Assembly (NCBI GenBank): GCA_025056175.1
Contig: JANWWK010000053.1
Location: 1-64,000, forward strand
DNA length: 64,000 nt
From: Anaerolineales bacterium
GTDB lineage: Bacteria > Chloroflexota > Anaerolineae > Anaerolineales > Villigracilaceae
Reading direction: 5' to 3'
Positions 52,073 through 59,743 of this stretch are shown in pieces (positions within the stretch are counted from its first letter, which is position 1; each line of letters starts with the position of its first letter). The notes under the pieces were generated by a model, which was not told where the DNA came from, did not search any database, and saw only the letters and a program-made list of their open reading frames with translations. The position numbers and the translations under genes were made by a program.

Positions 52073-52561
52073 ATGAGACGTTTATGGATACTGACTCTGA
52101 TATTTGTCCTGAGTGCGTGCGCAACGCCCCCAACCATCTCTACCGCTACCGCGCCGTCCACCGCTCCCGAAACGCCTGCCGCAGGCGTCGAAACCGTGCA
52201 AGCCCCACAGCCGACGCCACAGGCCACTTCGCGGGGCGACCAGCTGGTCGCCAGCGACCCCGCGAGCGTGCAGGTTGGGATGGGAAAACCCGTTCTGCTG
52301 GAGTTCTTCCGCTTCACCTGAGGTGCCTGCCGCGCGATGGCGCCCATGGTGCATGGGCTGGAAGCAAAATATGCCGGACAGATTGACTTTTTCTATCTCG
52401 ATGCGAGCGACCCGGCTACCCAGGAATTTCAGCGCACGTATGAGTTTCGCTATCAACCTTACTTTGTGCTTTTGGATGCCGAGGGGAACGTGGTTAAACG
52501 CTGGACGGGCATGGTGCGGCAACAAGATTTCGAGGCGGCCTTTGCCGAAGTGCTGAAATAA
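52073..52561 (+). CDS. Thioredoxin-like lipoprotein, putative selenoprotein (Sec83, in-frame TGA 52319-52321)
   Basis: Read through the TGA this is a 162-residue lipoprotein. Signal MRRLWILTLIFVLSAC ends in lipobox LSAC (Cys16); a Pro/Ala/Thr linker follows; the thioredoxin fold begins at VGMGKPVLLEFFRFT. The next codons are TGA-GGT-GCC-TGC, so the CxxC motif becomes U-G-A-C, and the frame continues with RAMAPMVHGLEAKYAGQIDF, FYLDASDPATQEF and YQPYFVLLDAEGNVVKRW (cis-Pro region), ending at TAA 52561. The conserved fold on both sides argues that TGA is read as selenocysteine at the nucleophilic position. GCCCATG-GTG-CATGGGC (52342-52358) forms a hairpin 20-37 nt after the TGA with G in the loop, as in bacterial SECIS. 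AGGAG precedes ATG 52073. Alternatives: a TGC/TGT to TGA mutation or base-call error. Confidence 0.75.
52342..52358 (+). promoter_or_regulatory. Putative bacterial SECIS hairpin
   Basis: GCCCATG and CATGGGC pair perfectly (7 bp, loop GTG; or 6 bp with loop GGTGC). The apical loop lies about 26-27 nt after the TGA at 52319-52321 and begins with G, within the spacing and loop rules described for bacterial SECIS elements. The same bases encode APMVHG, so chance pairing is possible. Confidence 0.55.
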
Positions 52562-52566
52562 AATGT

Positions 52567-52602
52567 GTCCCGAAGGTCAGGATACCTTCGGGACATTCTT
52601 TG
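52567..52602. terminator. Rho-independent terminator after the redox/ABC operon
   Basis: GTCCCGAAGGT and ACCTTCGGGAC pair perfectly over 11 bp around CAGGAT, followed by ATTCTTTG. It separates convergent transcription units. Confidence 0.85.
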
Positions 52603-52604
52603 CT

Positions 52605-53777
52605 TCACGCGCCACCATCTCCGTAAAAGGCGGGGTCGGTGGGGGTTTGACCGCTCGGGTCATGCACCCACACCCAATCGCCCTCTTGCGCCCACAGGAA
52701 TAACCAGCGCGCATCCCCCACCGACAGGTTGACGCATCCATGCGAGGCCGGATACCCGAACATCGTCCCCCAATAAGCGCCGTGCAGAGCGCGCGCCTTG
52801 TCGAAATACATCGTCCAGGGGACATTTTCCAGATAGTAGAAATCAGAACGGTCGGCCTCGAACGCCCCCTGCATGTTTTCAGTTTCTAATTTTTTGTAAA
52901 TGGGGAACAGGCCCGGCCGGGTGTAAAAGGGTTCAACGCCGGTGGTGACGAGCGTGGCAAAGACCAGGCGAGACTCCTGATACACGGCAAGGGTTTGTTC
53001 GGCCAGGTTGACCTCGATCCAGCGTCCATTGTTGACGCCCTCCGGCGGGAGGGGACGGGGGATAACAATCCCGAGCAAGCGATCTTCGACCCATTCATCG
53101 GGACCAATCAGCGCCCATTCCACACCTTCAACGTTCTGACGGGCATACACCTGTACCACCTCGAAGCGCGCCAGCGTGCGCAGGGAGGTGCGTCCACGCT
53201 GCGGCAGGGCATAGACCGGTGCGCCGGAAGGGTGAATCACCCAGCCGAAGGCGTTACGCGGCGTGGCGAGAAACTCTAACCCCTGAAAAGAACTCGCCAC
53301 CTGGGCCGTTGAGCCATCACCGGGCATGTAACTGCCAGAAGGGAGCAGGAAATACGTCCCGTTGCGTTCGGTTTCAATGCGTGAGGAATAAACGACATAC
53401 AGCAACCGACCAGGAGGCAAAATCCGGGTAGCGCCTTGCCGGTTGATGGCAGCTTCCAACGAGGGGTAAAAGCCCGTACCGGTCTGGTTATTCACTTTAT
53501 AGTAACGATATGGCAGAGCATTCAGAGCCGGGTCGGGCTTGAGGGCCGGCAACGGACGGGGCGGATACTCCACGCCCAACGCAGCCAGGCGGGTGAGAGT
53601 TTCCGAAGGTCCGAGCGGAACACAATCACCGGGTGCATGCAGGTACACTGCCGGCACGCATAACACCGCACCGCTGTTTTCTTCCGGCGCGGGCGCAGTT
53701 TCGGCCAAAACACTCTGCGCCGGTAAAAGAGAAAGGAGCATCATCCATACGATTAAAACTCGAACAACACGGTTCAC
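52605..53777 (-). CDS. L,D-transpeptidase (YkuD domain)
   Basis: A secreted peptidoglycan cross-linking or anchoring enzyme of about 390 residues. The N-terminus has a signal peptide (RVVRVLIVWMMLLSLLPAQS, then VLA). The C-terminal YkuD domain starts at RWIEVNLAEQTLAVYQESRL and ends with the catalytic block LHGAYWGTMFGYPASHGCVN, with the nucleophilic Cys and His of SHGCVN. The N-terminal 200 residues contain an SH3-like part (APVYALPQRGRTSLRTLARF). GTG 53777 is preferred as the start: AGGAGG lies 4 nt upstream and the GTGA overlaps the stop of cysH. ATG 53804 is an in-frame alternative without this site. Confidence 0.9.
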   Translation of the reverse strand: MNRVVRVLIVWMMLLSLLPAQSVLAETAPAPEENSGAVLCVPAVYLHAPGDCVPLGPSETLTRLAALGVEYPPRPLPALKPDPALNALPYRYYKVNNQTGTGFYPSLEAAINRQGATRILPPGRLLYVVYSSRIETERNGTYFLLPSGSYMPGDGSTAQVASSFQGLEFLATPRNAFGWVIHPSGAPVYALPQRGRTSLRTLARFEVVQVYARQNVEGVEWALIGPDEWVEDRLLGIVIPRPLPPEGVNNGRWIEVNLAEQTLAVYQESRLVFATLVTTGVEPFYTRPGLFPIYKKLETENMQGAFEADRSDFYYLENVPWTMYFDKARALHGAYWGTMFGYPASHGCVNLSVGDARWLFLWAQEGDWVWVHDPSGQTPTDPAFYGDGGA

Positions 53778-54478
53778 TTTTCCTCCTGTAAATGAATCCC
53801 ACACTCCACTTTTTTATGACCCACCCAACGGCCCGAACGCGGGTCAGCGCCTTCCATCACCGGGCGGGTGCAGGGTGCGCAGCCAATGCTGGGATAGCCG
53901 CGCGTGTGCAGGATATTGTAGGGCAACTCGAAGAGATGAATGTACGTCCAGACCTGTTCTTGTGTCCAATCGAGCAGGGGGTTTATCTTCACCAGGCCGT
54001 TGGCTTTATCCCATTCAATGTGCCGTGAATGGGCGCGTTGCGCAGTCTGGTCGCGGCGGATGCCGGTTATCCAGGCTTTTTTATCTTTCAAGAAAGCGCG
54101 CAGTGGTTCCACTTTGCGAATCCGACAACACCGGTCGGGTTGCGTGGCCCATAATTCGGGCGCTATCTGCTCGTTTTGTTCGCTCACGCTTATGGAAGTT
54201 GCCACGCGCGTAAAGCGGATGCCGAAATGCGCCTCCAGCCGGTCGCGCAACTCGTACGTTTCGGGAAAGAGCAAATCAGTATCGAGATAAAACACCTGCG
54301 TGCCGGGCGCCACTTGCTGGACGATGTGCAGGATGACGATGCCCTCCGGGCCAAAACCGGTTGCCATCACCAGGCCATCTCCAAAGCGGTGACGCGCCCA
54401 GGCGATGATTTCGTGCGGATAACTGTGGGTGAAGTTGTCCGCAAGCAGGGCAATTTCGTCATGAATGCTGAAATCCAT
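53774..54478 (-). CDS. cysH: Adenylylsulfate/phosphoadenylylsulfate reductase (CysH family)
   Basis: A 234-residue assimilatory sulfate reductase. The PAPS-reductase fold shows MATGFGPEGIVILHIV, VFYLDTDLLFPETYELRDRL, and WITGIRRDQTAQRAHSRHIE. The paired cysteines DRCCRIRKVEPL and GCAPCTRPV are the four ligands of a [4Fe-4S] cluster, which marks the APS reductase subtype, and the C-terminal VECGIHLQ carries the catalytic Cys. It produces sulfite with electrons from thioredoxin. ATG 54478 is used; a TTG at 54487 is in frame. It overlaps the L,D-transpeptidase start by 4 nt (GTGA). Confidence 0.92.
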   Translation of the reverse strand: MDFSIHDEIALLADNFTHSYPHEIIAWARHRFGDGLVMATGFGPEGIVILHIVQQVAPGTQVFYLDTDLLFPETYELRDRLEAHFGIRFTRVATSISVSEQNEQIAPELWATQPDRCCRIRKVEPLRAFLKDKKAWITGIRRDQTAQRAHSRHIEWDKANGLVKINPLLDWTQEQVWTYIHLFELPYNILHTRGYPSIGCAPCTRPVMEGADPRSGRWVGHKKVECGIHLQEEK

Positions 54479-54483
54479 ACCGT

Positions 54484-54627
54484 TCAAGGACAGAAAGATA
54501 GATTAGGAAACAACTGGCCGCCGTGGTGTCGCAGATAGTCACCCATACGATTGCGCTGCAGGTCTCCGAAAGCCAGGTACGCAGCCCATCATAAATCTGC
54601 GGGGAACAGGTTGTTTTTATTCGTCAT
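54484..54627 (-). pseudogene. Small ORF with an in-frame TGA, coupled to the VOC gene
   Basis: The ATG at 54627-54625 overlaps the TGA stop of the VOC gene (ATGA), a coupling signature. The frame reads MTNKNNLFPADL, then TGA at 54591-54589, then WAAYLAFGDLQRNRMGDYLR and HHGGQLFPNLSFCP to a stop at 54484, just before cysH. The second part looks protein-like in composition. No Cys partner flanks the TGA and no SECIS-like hairpin was found, so decay or a sequencing difference is more likely than recoding. Family not recognised. Confidence 0.35.
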
Positions 54628-55049
54628 CCACCGGTCAATTGCAAACTTCGGGGACCGTATTCCATCAGTTCGATGGCGTTGCCATCGGGGTCGGTGATCC
54701 AGGCCTGGCGAGAATTGTCCATGCCGAGCGTGATTTCGGTGACGGGCACGCCTTTTTCGAGCAGATTTTGGCGATATTCATCCAATCCAACAACCTCCAG
54801 GCAAAAGTGCTTATAGCGCGTGCCAGGAGTGAGAGCCTGCACTTCTCCACCCCACTGCTTCACGGCCAGCGCCTGGTCAAAAAACTCCAGAAAGGTGGTG
54901 TTGCCGCAGCCAAAGTAATATCCGAATGGCACGCCTTCGTTGTTGTTGAGCGTGAATTGGACCTTCATACCCAGTTTGTTGACGTAGAAATCAATGATGG
55001 CGGGCAGGTTATTGGTTACAAAATTGAGATGTGCAAGTTGACGAATCAT
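54624..55049 (-). CDS. VOC (glyoxalase/bleomycin-resistance fold) protein
   Basis: A 141-residue vicinal-oxygen-chelate fold protein made of two beta-alpha-beta-beta-beta modules: HLNFVTNNLPAIIDFYVNKL with GMKVQFTL, and HFCLEVVGLDEYRQNLLEKG with AWITDPDGNAIELMEYGP. Likely metal ligands are His at the start of each module and Glu in FLEFF and IELMEY. The substrate is unknown; the family includes glyoxalases, dioxygenases and resistance proteins. GAGGTAATC precedes ATG 55049, which lies 2 nt after the aminotransferase stop, so both genes are co-translated. Confidence 0.85.
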   Translation of the reverse strand: MIRQLAHLNFVTNNLPAIIDFYVNKLGMKVQFTLNNNEGVPFGYYFGCGNTTFLEFFDQALAVKQWGGEVQALTPGTRYKHFCLEVVGLDEYRQNLLEKGVPVTEITLGMDNSRQAWITDPDGNAIELMEYGPRSLQLTGG

Positions 55050-55051
55050 GA

Positions 55052-56449
55052 TTACCTCAACAATCCTTTGCAAAAGTTCAGGAATTTCTGGATGTCCTCG
55101 AAATGGGTAACCATACCGATTGAGATACGTACCGCGCCGCTCGATTTGCCATCAATACACAGACGGAAATCGTCGAGCGTCAGACGGCTCTCACGGCCAG
55201 GCCGGTTGAAGCACACATCCAGTTCAACGCGCGAAATGCCGAGCGCCACCTCACCGGCACCAGGATTGCAGAAACAGCCGGTGCGCAGGGAAATACTGGC
55301 GCGGTTGGCCTGTTCTTCGATGAAACGATGGTCAATAGCGTGGCCTTGCGCGTCAAAGAAATTGACTGTCACTGCACCGCCGCGCCCTTCGGTATCGGTC
55401 GGCCCATACACGCGGACAAGGGGCAAACCGGTGGAATGGCGCATGTCCGTCAGATTGTCCAGGAGCCAGCCCGTCAGCGTCCGCACACGCTCTTGAATGG
55501 TCTCGATGCCAATAGATTCGAGGTGTCGCAGGCCAATTTCCACTGCCGGGATGTTCAGGTAGTCCACTGTGCCATCTTCAAAGGCAGCATGGCCCTCTGC
55601 CAGGTAGTATCTTCCGCCTTGCACCGAAGCGACCGTAATCGTACCGCCGGCAAACCAGGGGCGGCGCAGTTTGTGTAGTTTATCACGTCGGGCAATCAAC
55701 GCGCCAATGCCGGTGGGGTAACCGAACATTTTGTAGAACGAGAGCGGGATAAAATCTGGCTTAACCTGCGAAAGGTCGAGGCGGCTGGTGGGAGCAAACG
55801 CAGCGGCATCGAGCAGGACATCCCAGCCGCGCTCCTGCGCTTTCTCAACCCATGAGAGCGGATGTTTGACCGAAGAGAAGTTGGATTGCGCCGGGTAAGC
55901 AAACAGGTTATCGGCATCAGGCCGCGCCAGAGAGAGATAGGCGTCCAGCTGAGCTTCATCCACACGCAAATCGGGCAAAACAACCGGCAAATAGGTTACT
56001 TCCGCGCCGCGCGCCCGCGCAAACTCACGAATGCCGTTGACTGAGTTGTGATTATCGAACGTCAACAGATACCGTCCGCCCGGTGCAAAGGGATACGATT
56101 CGCCCACCAGTTTGAGCGCACCGCTGGCATTGGGGGTGAAGGCTACATCATATTCGTGCGGGTCAGCGCGGAAGAAGTGCAAGACATATTCCCGCGTGCG
56201 TTCCACCAGACGGGTGGCGGCCATCGAGGTCGGGTTGGTGGAATGCGGGTTACCATACACGCCAGAAAGCAACAGTTCCTGATGCTTTCGCACCTGCGAA
56301 TCGGCGTATAACCCACCACCGGTGTAATCGAGATAGACCTGTCCGGTTCGGTCCAGACGGCTGTAATCGCTGGCACGCAATTCATCAAGAATATGGGTCG
56401 TTGCGTAGGTCGGGTATCGTTGCAAGAAGGCAGAATACGCTGCGTTCAT
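55052..56449 (-). CDS. Class V aminotransferase, cysteine desulfurase / MoCo sulfurase N-domain-like
   Basis: A 465-residue PLP enzyme of the NifS/Csd/molybdenum cofactor sulfurase group. Motifs: YLDYTGGGLYADSQVRKHQE, GNPHSTNPTSMAATRLVERT, FTPNASGALKLVGESYPF, FDNHNSVNGIREFARARGAE, DAAAFAPTSRLDLSQVKPDF, the PLP lysine in PLSFYKMFGYPTGIGALIAR, and a candidate persulfide Cys in ISLRTGCFCNPGAGE. This pattern is closest to the N-terminal domain of MoCo sulfurases, without their MOSC domain. It may supply sulfur; its neighbour cysH makes sulfite, so a sulfur theme is plausible. AGGAGA precedes ATG 56449. Confidence 0.85.
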   Translation of the reverse strand: MNAAYSAFLQRYPTYATTHILDELRASDYSRLDRTGQVYLDYTGGGLYADSQVRKHQELLLSGVYGNPHSTNPTSMAATRLVERTREYVLHFFRADPHEYDVAFTPNASGALKLVGESYPFAPGGRYLLTFDNHNSVNGIREFARARGAEVTYLPVVLPDLRVDEAQLDAYLSLARPDADNLFAYPAQSNFSSVKHPLSWVEKAQERGWDVLLDAAAFAPTSRLDLSQVKPDFIPLSFYKMFGYPTGIGALIARRDKLHKLRRPWFAGGTITVASVQGGRYYLAEGHAAFEDGTVDYLNIPAVEIGLRHLESIGIETIQERVRTLTGWLLDNLTDMRHSTGLPLVRVYGPTDTEGRGGAVTVNFFDAQGHAIDHRFIEEQANRASISLRTGCFCNPGAGEVALGISRVELDVCFNRPGRESRLTLDDFRLCIDGKSSGAVRISIGMVTHFEDIQKFLNFCKGLLR

Positions 56450-56489
56450 TGGCCGGCTCTCCTGGGGTAATTTAACCATAGAATTTGCC

Positions 56490-56517
56490 TTGTTTCGAGA
56501 AGAAAGAACAGTATAAT
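56490..56517. promoter_or_regulatory. Overlapping divergent -10 boxes
   Basis: On the + strand TTGTTT (56490-56495) and TATAAT (56512-56517) are 16 bp apart and point at the methyltransferase gene. On the minus strand TATACT (56515-56510) points at the aminotransferase gene. A second + strand pair, TTCAAT (56553-56558) and TATATT (56575-56580), lies 10 nt before ATG 56591. Confidence 0.5.
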
Positions 56518-56590
56518 CACCAACCGTAGAAATTCATTTCTCGGGTTAAATATTCAATCTCCGATAACATCTGGTATATTACAACCTGCT

Positions 56591-58177
56591 ATGGAACTCA
56601 TGACAATTATTGACGCCAGTAAGTGGGCAAGCGATTATCTCAAGAAAAAAGTCACTCCCTCGAACATTTCGTATTTGATTACATATGGACGTATTCACAA
56701 GTACACAGAAAATGGTGTAACCAAAGTTTCTCGCAAAGATTTGCTCGAGTATTACCAGTCTTTTTTAGGGCAAAGGGAAATTTCCTGGCGCTCACAACTT
56801 GGAGAAGATATAAACTGGCATCTTTCGTTCGACCATCTCAAAGAGGCCGAAACAACAAAACACGTCCATCGTTTGCATCCATACAAAGGAAAGTTCATTC
56901 CCCAGCTCGTAGAATACTTCATAGATGGGCATGTTGACGAGTTCAAGCAATCCGTCTATTTTCGGCCAGGTGATGTTATTCTAGACCCTTTTTGCGGAAG
57001 CGGCACAACGCTGGTACAGGCGTGCGAGCTGGGGATACATGCAATTGGGATTGACATCTCTGAATTCAACACACTCATCAGCAACGTTAAAATTGAAAAA
57101 CATCACCTGGTTGAAGTACAGCGGGAAATTTTGAGAATCACGAGAGGATTGAAATCTTTTGCAGAAAGCCATCGCGTTCGAGAGTTCGAGCAAGCACTTT
57201 TGGAAAAGTTGAATGAGTTCAATGACGAATTCTTTCCATCTCCAGATTTCAAGCGCAAGGTTCGGCAACGAGTTCTCGATGAAGAAGCGTATGGGGAAGA
57301 ACAAGAGAAGCGCTTCCTGCCCGTTTACCAGGAATTAGTCAACGCATACGGCATAGCGATTGAACAACAAAACCAGGACTCGTTTTTAGGAAAGTGGTTT
57401 TTACAACCGGTAAGACGGGAAATAGATTTAGTAAATACGATGATAAACCAAGTCGAGGATCGCGCAACCCGCCGAGTACTTCAGGTTATCTTGAGCCGAA
57501 CTGTTCGCTCATGCCGTGCCACGACCCACGCAGATTTAGGCACATTAGTCAAACCAGTAACCAAACCCTATTATTGCTCCAAGCACGGAAAAGTATGCAA
57601 GCCACTATTTTCAATTCTGAGTTGGTGGGAACGATACAGTAAAGACACGCTTGAACGCCTGTTGCAGTTCGACAAACTGCGAACAAATACACATCAGCGC
57701 TGTATTACGGGTGACTCACGAGAAATTGACATTCTGGATGCCCTTCAACGAGAAAACCTCGAGTTGAGTGAGATTGTCAAGAGACAAAAAATTAAGGGGA
57801 TTTTTTCCAGTCCTCCTTACGTCGGTCTGATTGATTACCACGAACAACACGCCTATGCTTACGAGTTATTTGGTTTCCTACGACAGGATGAACTGGAAAT
57901 TGGGCCTTTATACAGAGGACAGGGAAGAGAAGCCCGAGAATCGTATGTACAAGGCATCGTTGATGTTCTGAAGAATTGCAAAAAATTCCTGTCAAACGAC
58001 TATCATGTCTTTTTGGTTGCCAACGATAAGTACAATCTTTATCCTGCGATTGCGGAGCGCGCCGGAATGCAAATCATCAATCAATTCAAGCGACCGGTTC
58101 TCAATCGAACAGAGCGCGATAAATCGGCATACGCCGAAACCATTTTCCACTTGAGAGAAAAACATGGCCTTGTCTGA
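56591..58177 (+). CDS. DNA methyltransferase of a type II restriction-modification system
   Basis: A 528-residue SAM-dependent DNA amino-methyltransferase. Residues about 1-60 form an excisionase/MerR-like helix-turn-helix. Motif I is VILDPFCGSGTTLVQACELG with IGIDISEFN after it; the catalytic motif IV is GIFSSPPYVGLIDYHEQHAY near residue 400. The SPPY form is typical of N4-cytosine enzymes, and the order motif I, recognition region, motif IV is the alpha-type layout. A Cys/His pair region (PYYCSKHGKVCKPLFS) lies between them. The gene is more AT-rich than its surroundings and overlaps the following nuclease gene by 14 nt, so the pair looks like a horizontally acquired unit. Confidence 0.87.
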   Translation: MELMTIIDASKWASDYLKKKVTPSNISYLITYGRIHKYTENGVTKVSRKDLLEYYQSFLGQREISWRSQLGEDINWHLSFDHLKEAETTKHVHRLHPYKGKFIPQLVEYFIDGHVDEFKQSVYFRPGDVILDPFCGSGTTLVQACELGIHAIGIDISEFNTLISNVKIEKHHLVEVQREILRITRGLKSFAESHRVREFEQALLEKLNEFNDEFFPSPDFKRKVRQRVLDEEAYGEEQEKRFLPVYQELVNAYGIAIEQQNQDSFLGKWFLQPVRREIDLVNTMINQVEDRATRRVLQVILSRTVRSCRATTHADLGTLVKPVTKPYYCSKHGKVCKPLFSILSWWERYSKDTLERLLQFDKLRTNTHQRCITGDSREIDILDALQRENLELSEIVKRQKIKGIFSSPPYVGLIDYHEQHAYAYELFGFLRQDELEIGPLYRGQGREARESYVQGIVDVLKNCKKFLSNDYHVFLVANDKYNLYPAIAERAGMQIINQFKRPVLNRTERDKSAYAETIFHLREKHGLV

Positions 58178-58946
58178 AAATCAACAAAAAGCGATTACAG
58201 AGCTTTTAGAGAAAACCATCAGAAGCAAATTGAAAAGATATGATAGAGAGACAACCTCAATGCCCTTCCTGGCACGTCTGATACAAGACAGCGAAAAAAT
58301 CAGCGCATACTCTTTCATTCACTCTATTTCGACTTCACTGGGAATGTCGATTTATGAACAAGCTTCCGTCATTATCGCCAGCGAGCGCGGCTTTGAATGT
58401 GCCAGAAATTACGGTGTAGGGGGTGCGATTTCAAGAGAACAGAGAGAAACTATCCAGAGAATTGTCAATCAGCTTAGAAATAAACAACGAGTCGCAAACA
58501 TCCAACAGGAGATTCAAGAGGTTCTGGGTGCATCCTGGCAAGGTGGTGTTTTCCAAAAATCAGGAAATATCGCCGATTTTTACATGCGAAAAGATGGTCA
58601 AGAACACTTCTTTGAAATTAAGACTGTCAAGCCTAACATTGATGTATTTGAAAAAAGCAAAACGAAATTACTGGAATGGGTTGCGCGCAGACGATTAGCA
58701 GTGAATGTACATCTTGCTTTTCCATATAACCCCTATCACCCAAAACCATACTCTCGCTATACCGAACAAGGTCTGATGCAACCTGGAGCAGATTTGCTGG
58801 TGGGAGAAGAATACTGGGATTTTATTGGTGGCGAACAAACGTTTAAGGATTTGCTCGTAGTATTCGATAAGGTGGGAAAACAATTCAAAAATGAACTATC
58901 TGCGAAATTCAAACAAATAGCCCGGCAACAAATAGATTCATATTAG
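58164..58946 (+). CDS. Type II restriction endonuclease, TdeIII-like
   Basis: A 260-residue protein that overlaps the methyltransferase gene by 14 nt. A PD-(D/E)xK nuclease core is visible: GNIADFYMRKDGQEHFFEIK, with Asp in IADF and EIK about 15 residues later. The N-terminal helices TTSMPFLARLIQDSEKISAY and FIHSISTSLGMSIYEQASVI recall TdeIII-family enzymes (TdeIII cuts GGNCC). Family assignment is from memory and the recognition site here is not predicted with confidence. Low GC and unusual codon use match the methyltransferase gene and support transfer as a unit. Confidence 0.75.
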   Translation: MALSENQQKAITELLEKTIRSKLKRYDRETTSMPFLARLIQDSEKISAYSFIHSISTSLGMSIYEQASVIIASERGFECARNYGVGGAISREQRETIQRIVNQLRNKQRVANIQQEIQEVLGASWQGGVFQKSGNIADFYMRKDGQEHFFEIKTVKPNIDVFEKSKTKLLEWVARRRLAVNVHLAFPYNPYHPKPYSRYTEQGLMQPGADLLVGEEYWDFIGGEQTFKDLLVVFDKVGKQFKNELSAKFKQIARQQIDSY

Positions 58947-59002
58947 AGACCTCTAGTATCTTCACTCTCACCCAGAAATCTAGATTGATCAGGAGTTACT
59001 CA

Positions 59003-59743
59003 ATGAAGATTGCCTCCCCCTGGAAACGACTGCAAGGCAACCATTTTTGGCGCGCGGTTGATAGAGAACACAACCGTATCATCATCGAGCAACTGGCAGG
59101 TTGTACGCACATCCTTGACCTGGGCTGCGGGTACGGTTCACTGACTGCGGCGCTTCAACAGGCAGGGTTTCAGGCGGTGGGAGTAGATGCCGATGCAGAG
59201 CAAATTGCACAAGCGCGTGCATTGTTTCCTGAGGCGGCCAATGCGCTTTTCCCAATGGATGCTGCCAGGCTGGAATTTCCCGACCAGCGCTTCGACGCCA
59301 TCGTGTTGCGCGATACGCTTCACCATCTCTGGGAAGAAGCCGACACAGAACAAGCATTTTCTGAGATTGAACGAATCTTACGCCCAGGAGGACGTCTGGT
59401 TATTTTTGACCCCAACCCCAATTTTGTTGTCCGCACAGCCCGGCGCCTCATCGCGCATCAAGACGCAGAATGTACGTTCCAGCAAGCCCGAACCTGGCTG
59501 GAGCAACGCGATTGGAAAATCCAACGCCAGTTCTTCACAGAACTGTTTGCCCTGCCATTGAGCGGGGGGTATGTGGGGTTAGAACTCGTGCCTGCCTGGC
59601 CGGCGTTATATCCTCCCCTGATTGCAGCCAACCGCATCCTTTCCAGCGCGCTCTCGCGTTGGGGATTGGGGCCGCATCTGCTCTGGCGATATGTACTTAC
59701 AGCAGTGCGTCAGACATCCTTCGGCGCTTCACGCACTACATAG
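59003..59743 (+). CDS. Class I SAM-dependent methyltransferase
   Basis: A 246-residue Methyltransf_11-type protein. SAM-binding motif I is [20 protein letters not shown]; the acidic end of strand 2 is [10 protein letters not shown]; motif III is [40 protein letters not shown] follows. The C-terminal third has hydrophobic segments ([20 protein letters not shown]), suggesting membrane association. Substrate unknown; the neighbouring GT2 gene of polyprenyl-phosphate type makes a lipid or glycolipid target possible. AGGAG precedes ATG 59003. Its end overlaps the convergent glycosyltransferase gene by 34 nt. Confidence 0.85.
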   Translation: MKIASPWKRLQGNHFWRAVDREHNRIIIEQLAGCTHILDLGCGYGSLTAALQQAGFQAVGVDADAEQIAQARALFPEAANALFPMDAARLEFPDQRFDAIVLRDTLHHLWEEADTEQAFSEIERILRPGGRLVIFDPNPNFVVRTARRLIAHQDAECTFQQARTWLEQRDWKIQRQFFTELFALPLSGGYVGLELVPAWPALYPPLIAANRILSSALSRWGLGPHLLWRYVLTAVRQTSFGASRTT

